Shown: piece after piece, positions 32,994 through 41,333 of the stretch | Layout: every line of letters starts with the position of its first letter | Position numbering within the stretch: the stretch's first letter is position 1 | DNA from: an uncultured Kocuria sp. | Lineage (GTDB): Bacteria; Actinomycetota; Actinomycetes; Actinomycetales; Micrococcaceae | Assembly (NCBI RefSeq): GCF_947500125.1 | Contig: NZ_CANMRA010000002.1 | Span: forward strand, 62,001 to 126,000 | DNA: 64,000 nucleotides | Direction: 5' to 3' | Program-made: the position numbers and the translations under genes | Notes under the pieces: generated by a model | What the model was told of the DNA's origin: nothing | The model's database searches: none | What the model saw: the letters and a program-made list of their open reading frames with translations, nothing else

Positions 32994-34348
32994 GCTTCGA
33001 CCACCGGGACCCCGGGACCCCCGAAGCGGTGTGGGAGCAGGCGCCGCACCTGCGCGCCGCGCGTCCGCTCGAGCTCGGCGGCATCGACCGCCTCGTGGTC
33101 CTCGCCGCCCACCCCGACGACGAGAGCCTTGGCGCGGGCGGGCTCATCTCGCTCGCGGTCCGCGCGGGCGCCCGGGTGCGGGTGGTCGTGGCGACCCTGG
33201 GGGAGCGGTCCCACCCGCGGTCCCCGACCCGCACTCCCGCCGACCTCGCCCGCGTGCGCCGGGCCGAGGCCGCGGCCGCCACGGACCGTCTCGCGGACGG
33301 CGTGGCGCCCGAGCTCCTGGAGCTCCCCGACGGGGCCCTGGACGCCGCGGGGGAGGCGCTGCGCGCCCCCGTGGCCGAGGCGGCGGCCTGGGCCGCCGCC
33401 GGGCGGCGGGGCGTGCTCGCCGCACCCTGGGGCGAGGACGGGCACGTCGACCACGAGGTGCTGGGCCGGGCGGCCCGGGCGGCCGCCTCCGCCCACGGCG
33501 TCGAGTGCCTCGAGTACCCCGTCTGGCTGTGGCACTGGGGCGGGCCCGGCGACCTGCCCCCGCACGGGATCCGGGTCCTCGCCCTGGACGCCGGCGCGCG
33601 TGCGGCCAAGGAGCGGGCCCTGGCCGCCCACGCCTCGCAGGTCCTGCCGCTGTCCCCGGCCCCGGGGGACGAGGCCCTCCTGGGCCCCCACGTGCTGGCC
33701 CGGTTCCGCCGCCCGGCGGAGCACTTCTTCGTGGTCCCGCCCGCGGGGACGGCCCCGGACGCCGCCGGCGTGTTCGACGACGTCCACCGCGGCGCCGAGG
33801 ACCCCTGGGACGTCGACTCCTCCTGGTACGAGCGGCGCAAGCGCGCCGTGACCCTCGCCGCGCTGCCCCGCCCCCGGTACCGCCGGGTCCTGGAGGCCGG
33901 CTGCTCCGTCGGCGCCCTCACCGCGGAGCTCTCGGGACGGGCGGACCTCGTGCTGGCCGTGGACGCGAGCGGCGTCGCGGTCGCACGGGCCCGGGACCGG
34001 CTGGCGGAGCACCCCGGCGTGCAGGTGGAGCGGCGCGGGCTGCCCGAGCAGTGGCCGCCCGGCCGCTTCGACCTCGTGGTGCTCTCCGAGACCGGCTACT
34101 TCCTCGACGCCGCGCAGCTGACCGGTCTCCTCGACCGCGTGGCCGGATCCCTCGAGCCGGACGGCCACCTCCTGCTGTGCCACTGGCGCCACCCGATCGA
34201 GGGCTGGCCGCTCGACGGGGCCGACGTGCACGCGGCCGTGCGCGCGGACGCCCGATTCGGACGCCTGCTGGAGCACACGGAACGGGACTTCGTGCTGGAG
34301 GTCTTCGAGCCCGTGGCGCCCCGGGCCGCCGGCGCCGGACCGTGCTGA
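32990..34348 (+). CDS. Bifunctional PIG-L deacetylase and SAM methyltransferase
   Basis: The 452-residue protein is a fusion. Residues 30-250 form a PIG-L/LmbE-type zinc deacetylase, with the AAHPDDESLGAGG metal motif and the later HVDHEVLG His. Such enzymes remove N-acetyl groups from sugar conjugates. Residues 275-450 form a class I methyltransferase with the SAM loop VLEAGCSVGALTAEL and acidic VLAVDAS. The GTG at 32990 overlaps the previous stop (GTGA), and the end overlaps the glycosyltransferase start by 7 nt. A path that makes and trims a methylated glycoconjugate is plausible but unproven. Confidence 0.85.
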   Translation: MSFDHRDPGTPEAVWEQAPHLRAARPLELGGIDRLVVLAAHPDDESLGAGGLISLAVRAGARVRVVVATLGERSHPRSPTRTPADLARVRRAEAAAATDRLADGVAPELLELPDGALDAAGEALRAPVAEAAAWAAAGRRGVLAAPWGEDGHVDHEVLGRAARAAASAHGVECLEYPVWLWHWGGPGDLPPHGIRVLALDAGARAAKERALAAHASQVLPLSPAPGDEALLGPHVLARFRRPAEHFFVVPPAGTAPDAAGVFDDVHRGAEDPWDVDSSWYERRKRAVTLAALPRPRYRRVLEAGCSVGALTAELSGRADLVLAVDASGVAVARARDRLAEHPGVQVERRGLPEQWPPGRFDLVVLSETGYFLDAAQLTGLLDRVAGSLEPDGHLLLCHWRHPIEGWPLDGADVHAAVRADARFGRLLEHTERDFVLEVFEPVAPRAAGAGPC

Positions 34349-35055
34349 CGGCGGTGGAGCGCGTGGTGGTGGTGGTCCCGGTCCGGAACGAGGAACGGCT
34401 GCTCGGCCGGTGCCTGGCCACGGTGGAGCACGCCGCCACCCGGGCGCGGGGGGCCCGGCCACCGGTGCGGGTGGACGTCGTGGTGGCCCTGGACCGCTGC
34501 ACCGACGGCAGCGCCCGGATCGCCGCGGCGGCGGGAGCGGACGTCGTCGTCGGCGCCTGGGGCACCGCGGGGGCGGCCCGGGCCGCGGCCGTGCTCGCCG
34601 CGGGAGCCGCCGGGGAGCGCACCTGGATCGTGTCGACCGACGCCGACAGCGCGGTGCCCGCCCACTGGCTCACGGGCCACCTGGACGCGGCCGGGAGCGG
34701 GGCGGAGCTGGTGCTGGGCACCGTGGAGCCGGACCCGAGGGACCTGGCCCCGGGCGTCCTGGAGCGCTGGCACGCCCTGCACCGGCTGGAGGAGGGGCAC
34801 CCGCACGTGCACGCGGCGAACCTGGGCGTCCGCGCCGACGTCTACGCCGCGTGCGGGGGCTTCCGGCCGGTGCCGCACGGTGAGGACGTCGGACTGGCGG
34901 AGACGGCGCGGGCGCACGGGCACCGGGTGCTCGCCACGGACCGGGTGCGCGTGCTGACCTCGGGCCGCAGCACCGGCCGGGCCGAGCGGGGCTTCGCCGG
35001 ATACCTGCGGGCGCTGGCCGGGGAGCGGCACGCCCTCGGGGCGGGCCCGCTCTGA
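34342..35055 (+). CDS. Family 2 glycosyltransferase
   Basis: The 237-residue GT-A fold protein begins VVVVVPVRNEERLLGRCL, the nucleotide-sugar binding strand of GT2 enzymes. It has ALDRCTDGS and the metal-binding STDADSAVP motif, with a HGEDVGLAE segment as the catalytic base region. No transmembrane helix is present, so it is a soluble or peripheral enzyme. The GTG at 34342 overlaps the end of the deacetylase/methyltransferase gene; GTG 34354 is an alternative. It is the last gene of the operon, and its sugar donor and acceptor are unknown. Confidence 0.83.
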   Translation: MLTAVERVVVVVPVRNEERLLGRCLATVEHAATRARGARPPVRVDVVVALDRCTDGSARIAAAAGADVVVGAWGTAGAARAAAVLAAGAAGERTWIVSTDADSAVPAHWLTGHLDAAGSGAELVLGTVEPDPRDLAPGVLERWHALHRLEEGHPHVHAANLGVRADVYAACGGFRPVPHGEDVGLAETARAHGHRVLATDRVRVLTSGRSTGRAERGFAGYLRALAGERHALGAGPL

Positions 35056-35161
35056 GGGCCGCCCGGGACCACGGCTACGCGGGGAGCGGACAGCCCTGGC
35101 CAGGGGCCGGTCCCGTCTGCCTACGGTGGACCCGTACCGTTGCCGACGAGAGGAACCACCC

Positions 35162-35620
35162 GTGTCCGAGAACAGCATCTCCGCCAGCCGCGTCATCGAC
35201 GCCCCCGCCGACGCCATCTTCGACGTCCTCAGCCTGCCCTCGCGCCACCGCCAGATCGACGGCTCCGGCACGGTCGTCTCCGGCGACGACCAGCGCATCC
35301 AGGAGGTCGGCCAGGTGTTCGTGATGAACATGAACGGCGAGCACATGGGCGGCGACTACGTCATGGAGAACACCGTCTCCGGCTACGACGAGAACAAGCT
35401 GCTCGCCTGGAAGCCCAAGCCGCAGGGCGCGGAGCTGGAGGGCTGGGAGTGGATCTGGGCGCTCGAGCCCCAGGGCCCCGGCACCACGCTGGTCACCGAG
35501 ACCTACTCGTGGGAGCACGCGACCCCGGAGGCCAAGAAGGCCGTGTCCTTCCCGCTCTTCGAGGAGGGCGCCCTGGAGCACTCCCTCGAGCGGCTCGCGG
35601 CGGCCGTCTCCGAGAAGTGA
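35162..35620 (+). CDS. SRPBCC family (START-like) protein
   Basis: The 152-residue protein has the helix-grip fold of the SRPBCC superfamily: SRVIDAPADAIFDVLSLPSRH at the start, an alternating beta core with LLAWKPKPQGAELEGWEW, and a C-terminal amphipathic helix (ALEHSLERLAAAVSEK). Such proteins bind hydrophobic ligands in a deep cavity. The ligand is not predictable here. The GTG at 35162 is chosen because GAGAGGA lies about 7 nt upstream. It stands alone before a bidirectional terminator. Confidence 0.85.
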   Translation: MSENSISASRVIDAPADAIFDVLSLPSRHRQIDGSGTVVSGDDQRIQEVGQVFVMNMNGEHMGGDYVMENTVSGYDENKLLAWKPKPQGAELEGWEWIWALEPQGPGTTLVTETYSWEHATPEAKKAVSFPLFEEGALEHSLERLAAAVSEK

Positions 35621-35637
35621 GCGCCTGAGCCCCGGAC

Positions 35638-35668
35638 GGAGCCCGGTCACCACGGGTGACCGGGCTCC
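35638..35668. terminator. Bidirectional terminator hairpin
   Basis: GGAGCCCGGTCACC (35638-35651) and GGTGACCGGGCTCC (35655-35668) form a perfect 14-bp stem with a 3-nt loop between the convergent SRPBCC and VOC genes. Confidence 0.85.
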
Positions 35669-35681
35669 GTCCTGCCCGCGG

Positions 35682-36104
35682 TCACCGCTCCCGGCGGGCG
35701 GTGCGGACGGAGGCCGCCGCAGGATCGACCCACAGGATCTCCCACTGGTGGCCGTCGGGGTCCCGGAAGCAGCGCGAGCGCAGGAAGCCGTAGTCCTGGG
35801 AGTCGCCCTCGGTCCCGCCGGCGCGGACGGCGCGGTCCACGATGGTGTCGATCTCGTCGGGGGAGTCGACGCTGAGCGCGTTGACGACCGAGGCGTCGGC
35901 CGGGGTGCCGGGCGTGCCGGGGCCCACCAGGCGCAGGTGGCGGTCCTCGCTCAGGACCATGACGTGCTCGTCCTCGCGGATCTCGACGGTCCCGGCGCCG
36001 CTGCCCTCGAACGCGGGGTGCAGGCGCCAGCCCAGGCAGGAGTAGAACCGCTTCGACCTCTCCAGGTCCGAGACGGGAAGGGTGATGAAGTCTGCCGGTG
36101 CCAT
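35682..36104 (-). CDS. VOC superfamily (glyoxalase-like) protein
   Basis: The 140-residue protein begins FITLPVSDLERSKRFYSCLGW, the standard first half of a vicinal oxygen chelate domain. It ends with RDPDGHQWEILWVDP, with the second metal-ligand region (His and Glu). The length is right for a single VOC monomer that dimerises. Members include glyoxalase I, bleomycin-binding proteins and dioxygenases; the reaction cannot be chosen. The ATG at 36104 has AAGGGGAAG just upstream. It is convergent with the SRPBCC gene. Confidence 0.82.
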   Translation of the reverse strand: MAPADFITLPVSDLERSKRFYSCLGWRLHPAFEGSGAGTVEIREDEHVMVLSEDRHLRLVGPGTPGTPADASVVNALSVDSPDEIDTIVDRAVRAGGTEGDSQDYGFLRSRCFRDPDGHQWEILWVDPAAASVRTARRER

Positions 36105-36202
36105 GGTCTTCCCCTTCGTGGTGCGGCGGGACCCGCCCTCAGCATGGCCCCCGGACGGTGGGGCCGCAACGGTGTGACGGGATCCGCGCCCGCATGTCAG
36201 CA

Positions 36203-36257
36203 CGGCATCGGAACGGCATCGGAGCGGCACCGGCACGGCGTCGGAACGGGGCCGGAA
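36203..36257. repeat. Five tandem 11-bp units before the quinone oxidoreductase gene
   Basis: Five head-to-tail 11-bp units of consensus CGGCATCGGAA occupy 36203-36213, 36214-36224, 36225-36235, 36236-36246 and 36247-36257. Each keeps CGG at both ends of the unit core with changes in the middle. The unit is close to one helical turn and the array ends 31 bp before the ATG at 36289. Confidence 0.7.
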
Positions 36258-36288
36258 TGGGGACGCGCGCCCCGGGGTTGGAACGGGC

Positions 36289-37218
36289 ATGCGAGTCATC
36301 GGAGTCGAGTCGTTCGGAGGGCCCGAGGTCCTCGCCGTCCACGAGGTGCCGGACCCCCGCCCCGGGCCCGGGGAGGTGCGGATCCGGGTGAGGGCGGCCG
36401 CCGTCAGCCCCACGGACACCGTGCTGCGCGCCGGCGGTCAGCCGCTGGAGCACCTGCGGCCGCCGTACGTGCCGGGGATGGACGCGGCCGGGATCATCGA
36501 CGAGGTCGGGCCGGGCAGCGCCTGGCAGGCGGGGGAGGCGGTCATGGCCATCGCCCTGCCGCGCGGGGAACACGGGGGCGCCTACGCGGAGCTCCTGGTC
36601 GCCCCGGACGACTCGATCGCCCGCCTCCCGGCGGGCACGGACTTCGCCACGGCCTCCACCCTGCCCATGAACGGGCTCACGGCCCTGCAGATCCTCGAGG
36701 TGCTCGACCTGCAGCCCGAGCAGACCCTGGCCGTCACCGGGGCCGCGGGGACCCTCGGCAACTACGTCGTGGAGCTCGCCAAGCACGAGGGCCTGACCGT
36801 CGTGGCCGACGCGTCCGACCACGACCTGGAGCTCGTGGAGAGCCTGGGCGCCGACCACGTGGTCGCCCGCGGCGACGACGTCGCGGAGCGGATCCGCGAG
36901 TTCTTCCCCGACGGCGTCGACGCCCTTGTGGACGCCGCCGTGCTCGACGAGAAGGCGGCCCCCGCCGTCCGGGACGGCGGGGGCTTCGCGACCGTGCGCC
37001 ACTGGACGGGGGACCCGGGGCGGGGGATCACGGTGCACCGGATCAGCGTTCCCCAGGAGTACCACTCGGGCCGGAAGCTCGACCGGTTGCGCCGGTACGT
37101 GGAGGAGGGTGTGCTCTCCCTGCGCGTGGCCGCCGTCCTGCCCGCCGCGGACGCCGCCGAGGCGCACCGCCGGCTCGAGGCGGGGGGCGTGCGGGGGCGC
37201 CTCGTCCTGGAGTTCTGA
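36289..37218 (+). CDS. Quinone oxidoreductase-like medium-chain dehydrogenase
   Basis: The 309-residue protein belongs to the zinc-free branch of medium-chain dehydrogenases (quinone or zeta-crystallin type). It has MRVIGVESFGGPEVL and PGPGEVRIRVRAAAVSPTDT at the N-terminus, and the NADP-binding loop VTGAAGTLGNYVVELAK near residue 150. The zinc-binding Cys clusters of alcohol dehydrogenases are missing. It would reduce quinones or other enones with NADPH. The ATG at 36289 is preceded by a weak ribosome site, after the 11-bp repeat array, so the array may sit in its leader or promoter. Confidence 0.85.
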   Translation: MRVIGVESFGGPEVLAVHEVPDPRPGPGEVRIRVRAAAVSPTDTVLRAGGQPLEHLRPPYVPGMDAAGIIDEVGPGSAWQAGEAVMAIALPRGEHGGAYAELLVAPDDSIARLPAGTDFATASTLPMNGLTALQILEVLDLQPEQTLAVTGAAGTLGNYVVELAKHEGLTVVADASDHDLELVESLGADHVVARGDDVAERIREFFPDGVDALVDAAVLDEKAAPAVRDGGGFATVRHWTGDPGRGITVHRISVPQEYHSGRKLDRLRRYVEEGVLSLRVAAVLPAADAAEAHRRLEAGGVRGRLVLEF

Positions 37219-37255
37219 CGCGGGTCCCGGAGGGCCGGGCCCGGCGGAGCCGGGA

Positions 37256-37927
37256 TCAGAAGTGGGACCGGTACTGGTGGTCGATCCCGACCTGGTCCAC
37301 CTTCCGGTGGAAGCGCATCCCGGCCAGGCCGCCCAGGACCGCCGCGAGCAGCGGGATCAGGACGGCGACGACCAGGGCGATGATGCCGCCCGTGGTCAGG
37401 GTGCCCTCGCCGATCGGGATCCGGGGGAAGCTGTTGAGCTCGCGCAGCACGTTGAACTGCTCACCCGCGACCGCTCCCAGGACCGCCAGGACGATCGCGA
37501 TGACGACCGCCCAGACCCACACGGCCACCCCCTGCTTGGCGCCGTCGAAGCGGGCCATCCGCCCGGCCACGTAGCCCCCGGCGAAGTAGGCGACGAACAG
37601 GACCACGGCGAGGGCGATCCCGCTGACGATGCCCACGGTGCCGGCGTCCTGGGCCACCTGCTCCGCGATCTCGCCCGGATCGGTGCTGGTCGCCACCCCC
37701 ACGCCCGCGCCGATCGCGCCGAGCAGGGCGGTGAGCAGCACGGCGATGCCCGTGGCGGTCATCCAGCCGAAGAACGCGGAGCCGAACTTCACGCCCCCGA
37801 ACTCCCGCTTCTCCGCCGCGACCACCTCCTGCCGCCGCCCCCGCGGGGTGGACGCCCCCGGGCGGTCCGTCCCGGTCGTCCGGGGCTCCTCCGGGGGAGT
37901 CGATCCTGACGGGCCCTGGTGTGCCAT
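37256..37927 (-). CDS. Four-helix membrane protein of unknown function
   Basis: The 223-residue protein has a charged, Pro-rich cytoplasmic head (about 1-45) and then four transmembrane helices (about 50-78, 95-120, 133-155 and 178-205), ending in a short basic tail. Gly-rich helices such as FAGGYVAGRMARFDGAKQG suggest a TIGR04086/YrzE-like small membrane protein group, but I cannot confirm a family. The ATG at 37927 is supported by GAGGAG 7 nt upstream; the ATG at 37951 is a weaker option. It diverges from the SDR gene with 180 bp between them. Confidence 0.65.
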   Translation of the reverse strand: MAHQGPSGSTPPEEPRTTGTDRPGASTPRGRRQEVVAAEKREFGGVKFGSAFFGWMTATGIAVLLTALLGAIGAGVGVATSTDPGEIAEQVAQDAGTVGIVSGIALAVVLFVAYFAGGYVAGRMARFDGAKQGVAVWVWAVVIAIVLAVLGAVAGEQFNVLRELNSFPRIPIGEGTLTTGGIIALVVAVLIPLLAAVLGGLAGMRFHRKVDQVGIDHQYRSHF

Positions 37928-38107
37928 GGCTCTCTCCTCGCGTCCGACCATCAGCGTGCTCCACATGCTCCTCCCGTCGGTGGCGGTCCGCAATGGGGCA
38001 GGATGCCGGCCCGGGGGTGTGCCGCGCGTCGCCGCCGGACATAGGCTGAGGCCTCCGGGCCGCCCCGCACGGCGGTCCGCGCACCGCACGGACGGAAGGG
38101 CACGACC

Positions 38108-38917
38108 ATGGAACGCACTCCCGAGTTCACCCCGCGCACGGCCGTGGTGACCGGCTCCGACTCCGGCATCGGGCGCGCGACCGCCGTGGCGCTCGCGGCG
38201 GCCGGCCTGGACGTGGGCATCACCTGGCACCAGGACGAGGCCGGCGCCGAGCGGACGGCGGAGGAGGTCCGGTCCTACGACCGGCGGGCCGTGGTCGCGC
38301 GGCTGGACACCACGGAGCTGGAGAGCTGCGGGGCCGTCGTCGACGACCTCGTGGAGCGGCTCGGCGGCGTGGACGTGTTCGTGAACAACTCGGGCACGGG
38401 GGCGAACGTCCCGTTCCTGGAGACGTCCCTGGCCACGTGGCGCAAGGTGGTGGCCACGGATCTCGACGGCGCGTTCCTGTGCCTCCAGGCGGCGGCGCGG
38501 CACATGGTGGCCGCCGGCCGCGGCGGTCGGCTGATCGCCGTCACGAGCGTCCACGAGCACGTGCCGCGGGTGGGCTCGAGCGCCTACGACGCCGCCAAGC
38601 ACGGTCTCGGCGGACTCGTGAAGACCATCGCGCTCGAGCTGGGGGAGCACGGGATCACCGCGAACTCGGTGGCCCCCGGGGAGATCGCCACCCCCATGAC
38701 GGGACAGGAGGACGAGAACCCGCGGTCCACCCACCGACCCGGCGTGCCCCTGGGCCGGCCCGGGGACGCCCGCGAGATCGCCTCGGTGATCGCGTTCCTC
38801 GCCTCCCCGGCCTCCGCCTACGTCACGGGCGCGTCCTGGGTCGTGGACGGCGGCATGGTGCAGATGGGGCCGCAGGCGGGCTCCCACCTGACGAGCGACG
38901 AGTGGCGGAAGGGCTAG
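38108..38917 (+). CDS. Short-chain dehydrogenase/reductase
   Basis: The 269-residue protein is a classical SDR. It has the cofactor loop VVTGSDSGIGRATAVAL, the NNSGTG structural motif, catalytic Ser in the VTSVHEH region, and YDAAKHG with the active Tyr and Lys. The C-terminal VTGASWVVDGGMVQ is typical. The Asp-free loop after beta 2 suggests NADP, but this is weak. The substrate is unknown; it resembles glucose dehydrogenase or general stress SDRs. A TAGGCT hexamer at about 38043 may be the -10. Confidence 0.87.
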   Translation: MERTPEFTPRTAVVTGSDSGIGRATAVALAAAGLDVGITWHQDEAGAERTAEEVRSYDRRAVVARLDTTELESCGAVVDDLVERLGGVDVFVNNSGTGANVPFLETSLATWRKVVATDLDGAFLCLQAAARHMVAAGRGGRLIAVTSVHEHVPRVGSSAYDAAKHGLGGLVKTIALELGEHGITANSVAPGEIATPMTGQEDENPRSTHRPGVPLGRPGDAREIASVIAFLASPASAYVTGASWVVDGGMVQMGPQAGSHLTSDEWRKG

Positions 38918-38948
38918 ATCCGGCCCCGCCGCAGGACGCCCCGGTTCC

Positions 38949-39683
38949 TCAGGAGTCGAAGTGGGTGGTGGCCGGGCCCTGTCCGACGGTGGCGACCAGG
39001 TCCGCGGCCAGGTCGCGCAGCTTGACGTTGCGGTGGCTGGAGGCGGCCCGCAGGATGTCGAAGGCCTGCTCCTGGGAGCAGCGGTTCTGGCCCATGACGA
39101 TGCCCACGGCCAGGTCGATGGTGGTGCGCGATGCCATGGCCGCCTTCAGGTCCGCCTCGGCGTCCCGGTGCTTCTCCATCCGCACGGCCAGGCGCAGCGC
39201 GCTGGAGGCCGTGGCCACCTCGCGCTGGACGACCGCGATCGTCGCCCGGTCGAACTTGTGGGGGCGGTCGGCGTAGACGTCCAGGGCCGCGGCGGCCTCG
39301 CCGCCGAGCTCCAGGGGCACCCCGAGGGCGGAGAGGACGCCGTGGGCGGCGGCGGCCCGGCCGTACTCGGGCCACCGGGGGTCGGAGCGGGTGTCCGGGA
39401 CGTGGACCAGCCGGTGCTCGCGGGAGGCCGTGAGGCACGGTCCGTCACCGTAGTGGTACTGGATCTCGTCCAGGGCCTCGGCCGCGGGGCTGGAGGAGGC
39501 CACGGTGGAGGACCTCTTCGGGCGCAGCAGGGTGACCGCGCACCACACCTCGTCCCCGTCGGTGGACAGGGCCTGGGCGATGCTGGCGGTGAGGGCGTCG
39601 AGGAAGGACGTGATGTCCTCGCTCTCGAGCAGCAGCTCGTGCAGGGGCGCCGCGGGCGGGCCGCCCGTCTCGTGCTCCGTCAT
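38949..39683 (-). CDS. GAF and ANTAR domain regulator (RNA antiterminator)
   Basis: The 244-residue protein has a GAF sensor domain (about 15-165, with the DGPCLTASREHRLVHVPD and GVLSALGVPLEL segments) and a C-terminal ANTAR domain (about 175-235, with AMASRTTIDLAVGIVMGQNRCS). ANTAR domains bind paired RNA hairpins and prevent early termination. The ATG at 39683 has GGAGGAAG just upstream. It diverges from the GT87 gene, and a long inverted repeat lies in its upstream region. The signal it senses is unknown; the nitrate-linked ANTAR proteins known elsewhere are only a loose parallel. Confidence 0.85.
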   Translation of the reverse strand: MTEHETGGPPAAPLHELLLESEDITSFLDALTASIAQALSTDGDEVWCAVTLLRPKRSSTVASSSPAAEALDEIQYHYGDGPCLTASREHRLVHVPDTRSDPRWPEYGRAAAAHGVLSALGVPLELGGEAAAALDVYADRPHKFDRATIAVVQREVATASSALRLAVRMEKHRDAEADLKAAMASRTTIDLAVGIVMGQNRCSQEQAFDILRAASSHRNVKLRDLAADLVATVGQGPATTHFDS

Positions 39684-40052
39684 GGTCTTCCTCCGGTGGT
39701 CGCAGCGGGCACGCGGTGCCGGTGCCGTCGGTCCCGGCCGTCGGGGCCTCGGGGTCCGCATGGTCCATCATGCCGTGTTCCCGGGCCGTCGGCTCCCGCC
39801 GCCGTGGTGGCCCGGCGTCCGGACCGCGCCCGTCCGGCCGGACGCCGGGCCCGGCCACCGCCCGCGGGGCCGGGCGGGCTTAGAGTGGGGACCGACCCCG
39901 CACGCCGTCGCACGGTGGGGAGAGGCGGTCCGGGCAGCCGCGGACCGCGCCGCCGTGCAGCGCTGCTCCGGTCCCGCTGTCCGCGGGGTCCGCGGGGCCC
40001 CACCCCGTGCGCGTGCGCTCCTGCACGCACCGACCCGAGAACCGAGGCCCTG
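39684..40052. other. 369-bp intergenic region with a 14-bp inverted repeat
   Basis: No credible gene is seen here. GGCCCGGCGTCCGG (39809-39822) and CCGGACGCCGGGCC (39838-39851) form a perfect 14-bp inverted repeat with a 15-nt spacer. TAGAGT at 39881-39886 could be the -10 of the plus-strand GT87 gene, which would then have a leader of about 160 nt. The minus-strand ANTAR gene would read through the repeat only if its own promoter lies beyond it. Confidence 0.55.
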
Positions 40053-41333
40053 GTGAGCGTTTCCTCCACCGCCGTCACGTTCCGCACCGGACGCTCGACG
40101 GCGCTGACCGGTCTGGCGTGGCTGCTGCTGGCGTCCGTGCTGGTGCGGTCCGTCTGGCTGGCCCTCGACGGCAGCATCGACCTGGACGTCTACCGGCTCG
40201 GCGGCATGGCCGTGGTGGACCGGCACGGGTTCGCCGACGAGCTCTACGGGCCGGGTCTGAGCCTGCACGACGACGGCGGACTGCCGTTCACCTACCCGCC
40301 GTTCGCGGCGCTGCTGTTCGTGCCGCTCGCCTACCTTCCCGAGCGGCTCACCGAGCTCGCCCTGGTGCTCGCCACGATCGGCTTCGCCGCGGGGCTGTCC
40401 GCCGTGCTCCTGCGCTGCGCGGCCGCCCGCGGCCGCCCGCTGCCGCTGCAGACCCTGCTGGGCCCGGCCACCGCCGTGGCCGCGGGCACCGCGGTGCTGC
40501 TGTGGTCGGGTCCCTGGATGCGCAACACGGGTCTCGGGCAGATCAACGCGCTGCTCATCGCCCTCGTGCTCTACGACCTGCTGCGCACCCGCGACGACAC
40601 CCTCCTGGGCCGGATCCCCCGCGGGGCCTGGATCGGACTGGCCGCCGGCGTCAAGCTGACGCCCCTGGCCTTCGGGCTGGTGTTCCTGATGCGCGGGCAG
40701 CTGCGGCCGATCCTCACCATGGGCCTGACGTTCGCCGCGACCGTGCTGATCGGGTTCCTGGTGCTGCCGCGGGACGCGGTCGTGTTCTGGACCGAGGCCG
40801 TGGTCAGCGACGAACGCGTCGGCGACACCGCCTACGTCGACAACACCTCGCTGCAGGGGGTGCTCCTGCACCTCGGCGTCCCCGGGGAGGTAGAGCCCCT
40901 GCTGCGCTGGGCCCTGGTCCTCGCCATGGTCGTGGGCATCGCCCTGCTGATCCGGGTCCTCGCGGTCCGGGGCATGGTCCTGTCCGTGGTCGCGGTCAAC
41001 GCCCTGGTCATGCTCTACATGTCCCCGGTCACCTGGTCCCACCACCACCTGTGGTGGGGACTCGTGTTCACGGCGCTGTGGGTCGAGGCGTGGCCGGCGT
41101 TCCTCCGGGACGGCCCGCGCCGGCTCGCCCTGGTGCTGGGCGGGGTCGCCCTCGTGGGTCTGTACGTGGGGCCGATCCGCTGGGACGCGTGGCTGCGCCC
41201 CCTGGGCGTTCCCGGACCGGTGATCGACGTCGTGGCCGCGCTGTCCTATCTCGCCCTGTTCCTGCTCCTGCTCCTGTGGGTGGTCACCGGGCTCCGGGCC
41301 GGGACCCGAGACGTCGACGCGGACCGTGGCTGA
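40053..41333 (+). CDS. GT87-like (DUF2029) membrane mannosyltransferase
   Basis: The 426-residue protein has about ten transmembrane helices and the DUF2029/GT87 pattern: LDVYRLGGMAVVDRHG with the conserved Asp in the first outer loop, FTYPPFAALLFVPLAYLP, and QINALLIALVLYDLL. Members such as PimE use polyprenyl-phosphate mannose outside the membrane to extend phosphatidylinositol mannosides or lipomannan. That substrate is inferred from the family. The GTG at 40053 has GAGG 8 nt upstream. The end overlaps the next gene by 8 nt. Confidence 0.83.
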   Translation: MSVSSTAVTFRTGRSTALTGLAWLLLASVLVRSVWLALDGSIDLDVYRLGGMAVVDRHGFADELYGPGLSLHDDGGLPFTYPPFAALLFVPLAYLPERLTELALVLATIGFAAGLSAVLLRCAAARGRPLPLQTLLGPATAVAAGTAVLLWSGPWMRNTGLGQINALLIALVLYDLLRTRDDTLLGRIPRGAWIGLAAGVKLTPLAFGLVFLMRGQLRPILTMGLTFAATVLIGFLVLPRDAVVFWTEAVVSDERVGDTAYVDNTSLQGVLLHLGVPGEVEPLLRWALVLAMVVGIALLIRVLAVRGMVLSVVAVNALVMLYMSPVTWSHHHLWWGLVFTALWVEAWPAFLRDGPRRLALVLGGVALVGLYVGPIRWDAWLRPLGVPGPVIDVVAALSYLALFLLLLLWVVTGLRAGTRDVDADRG

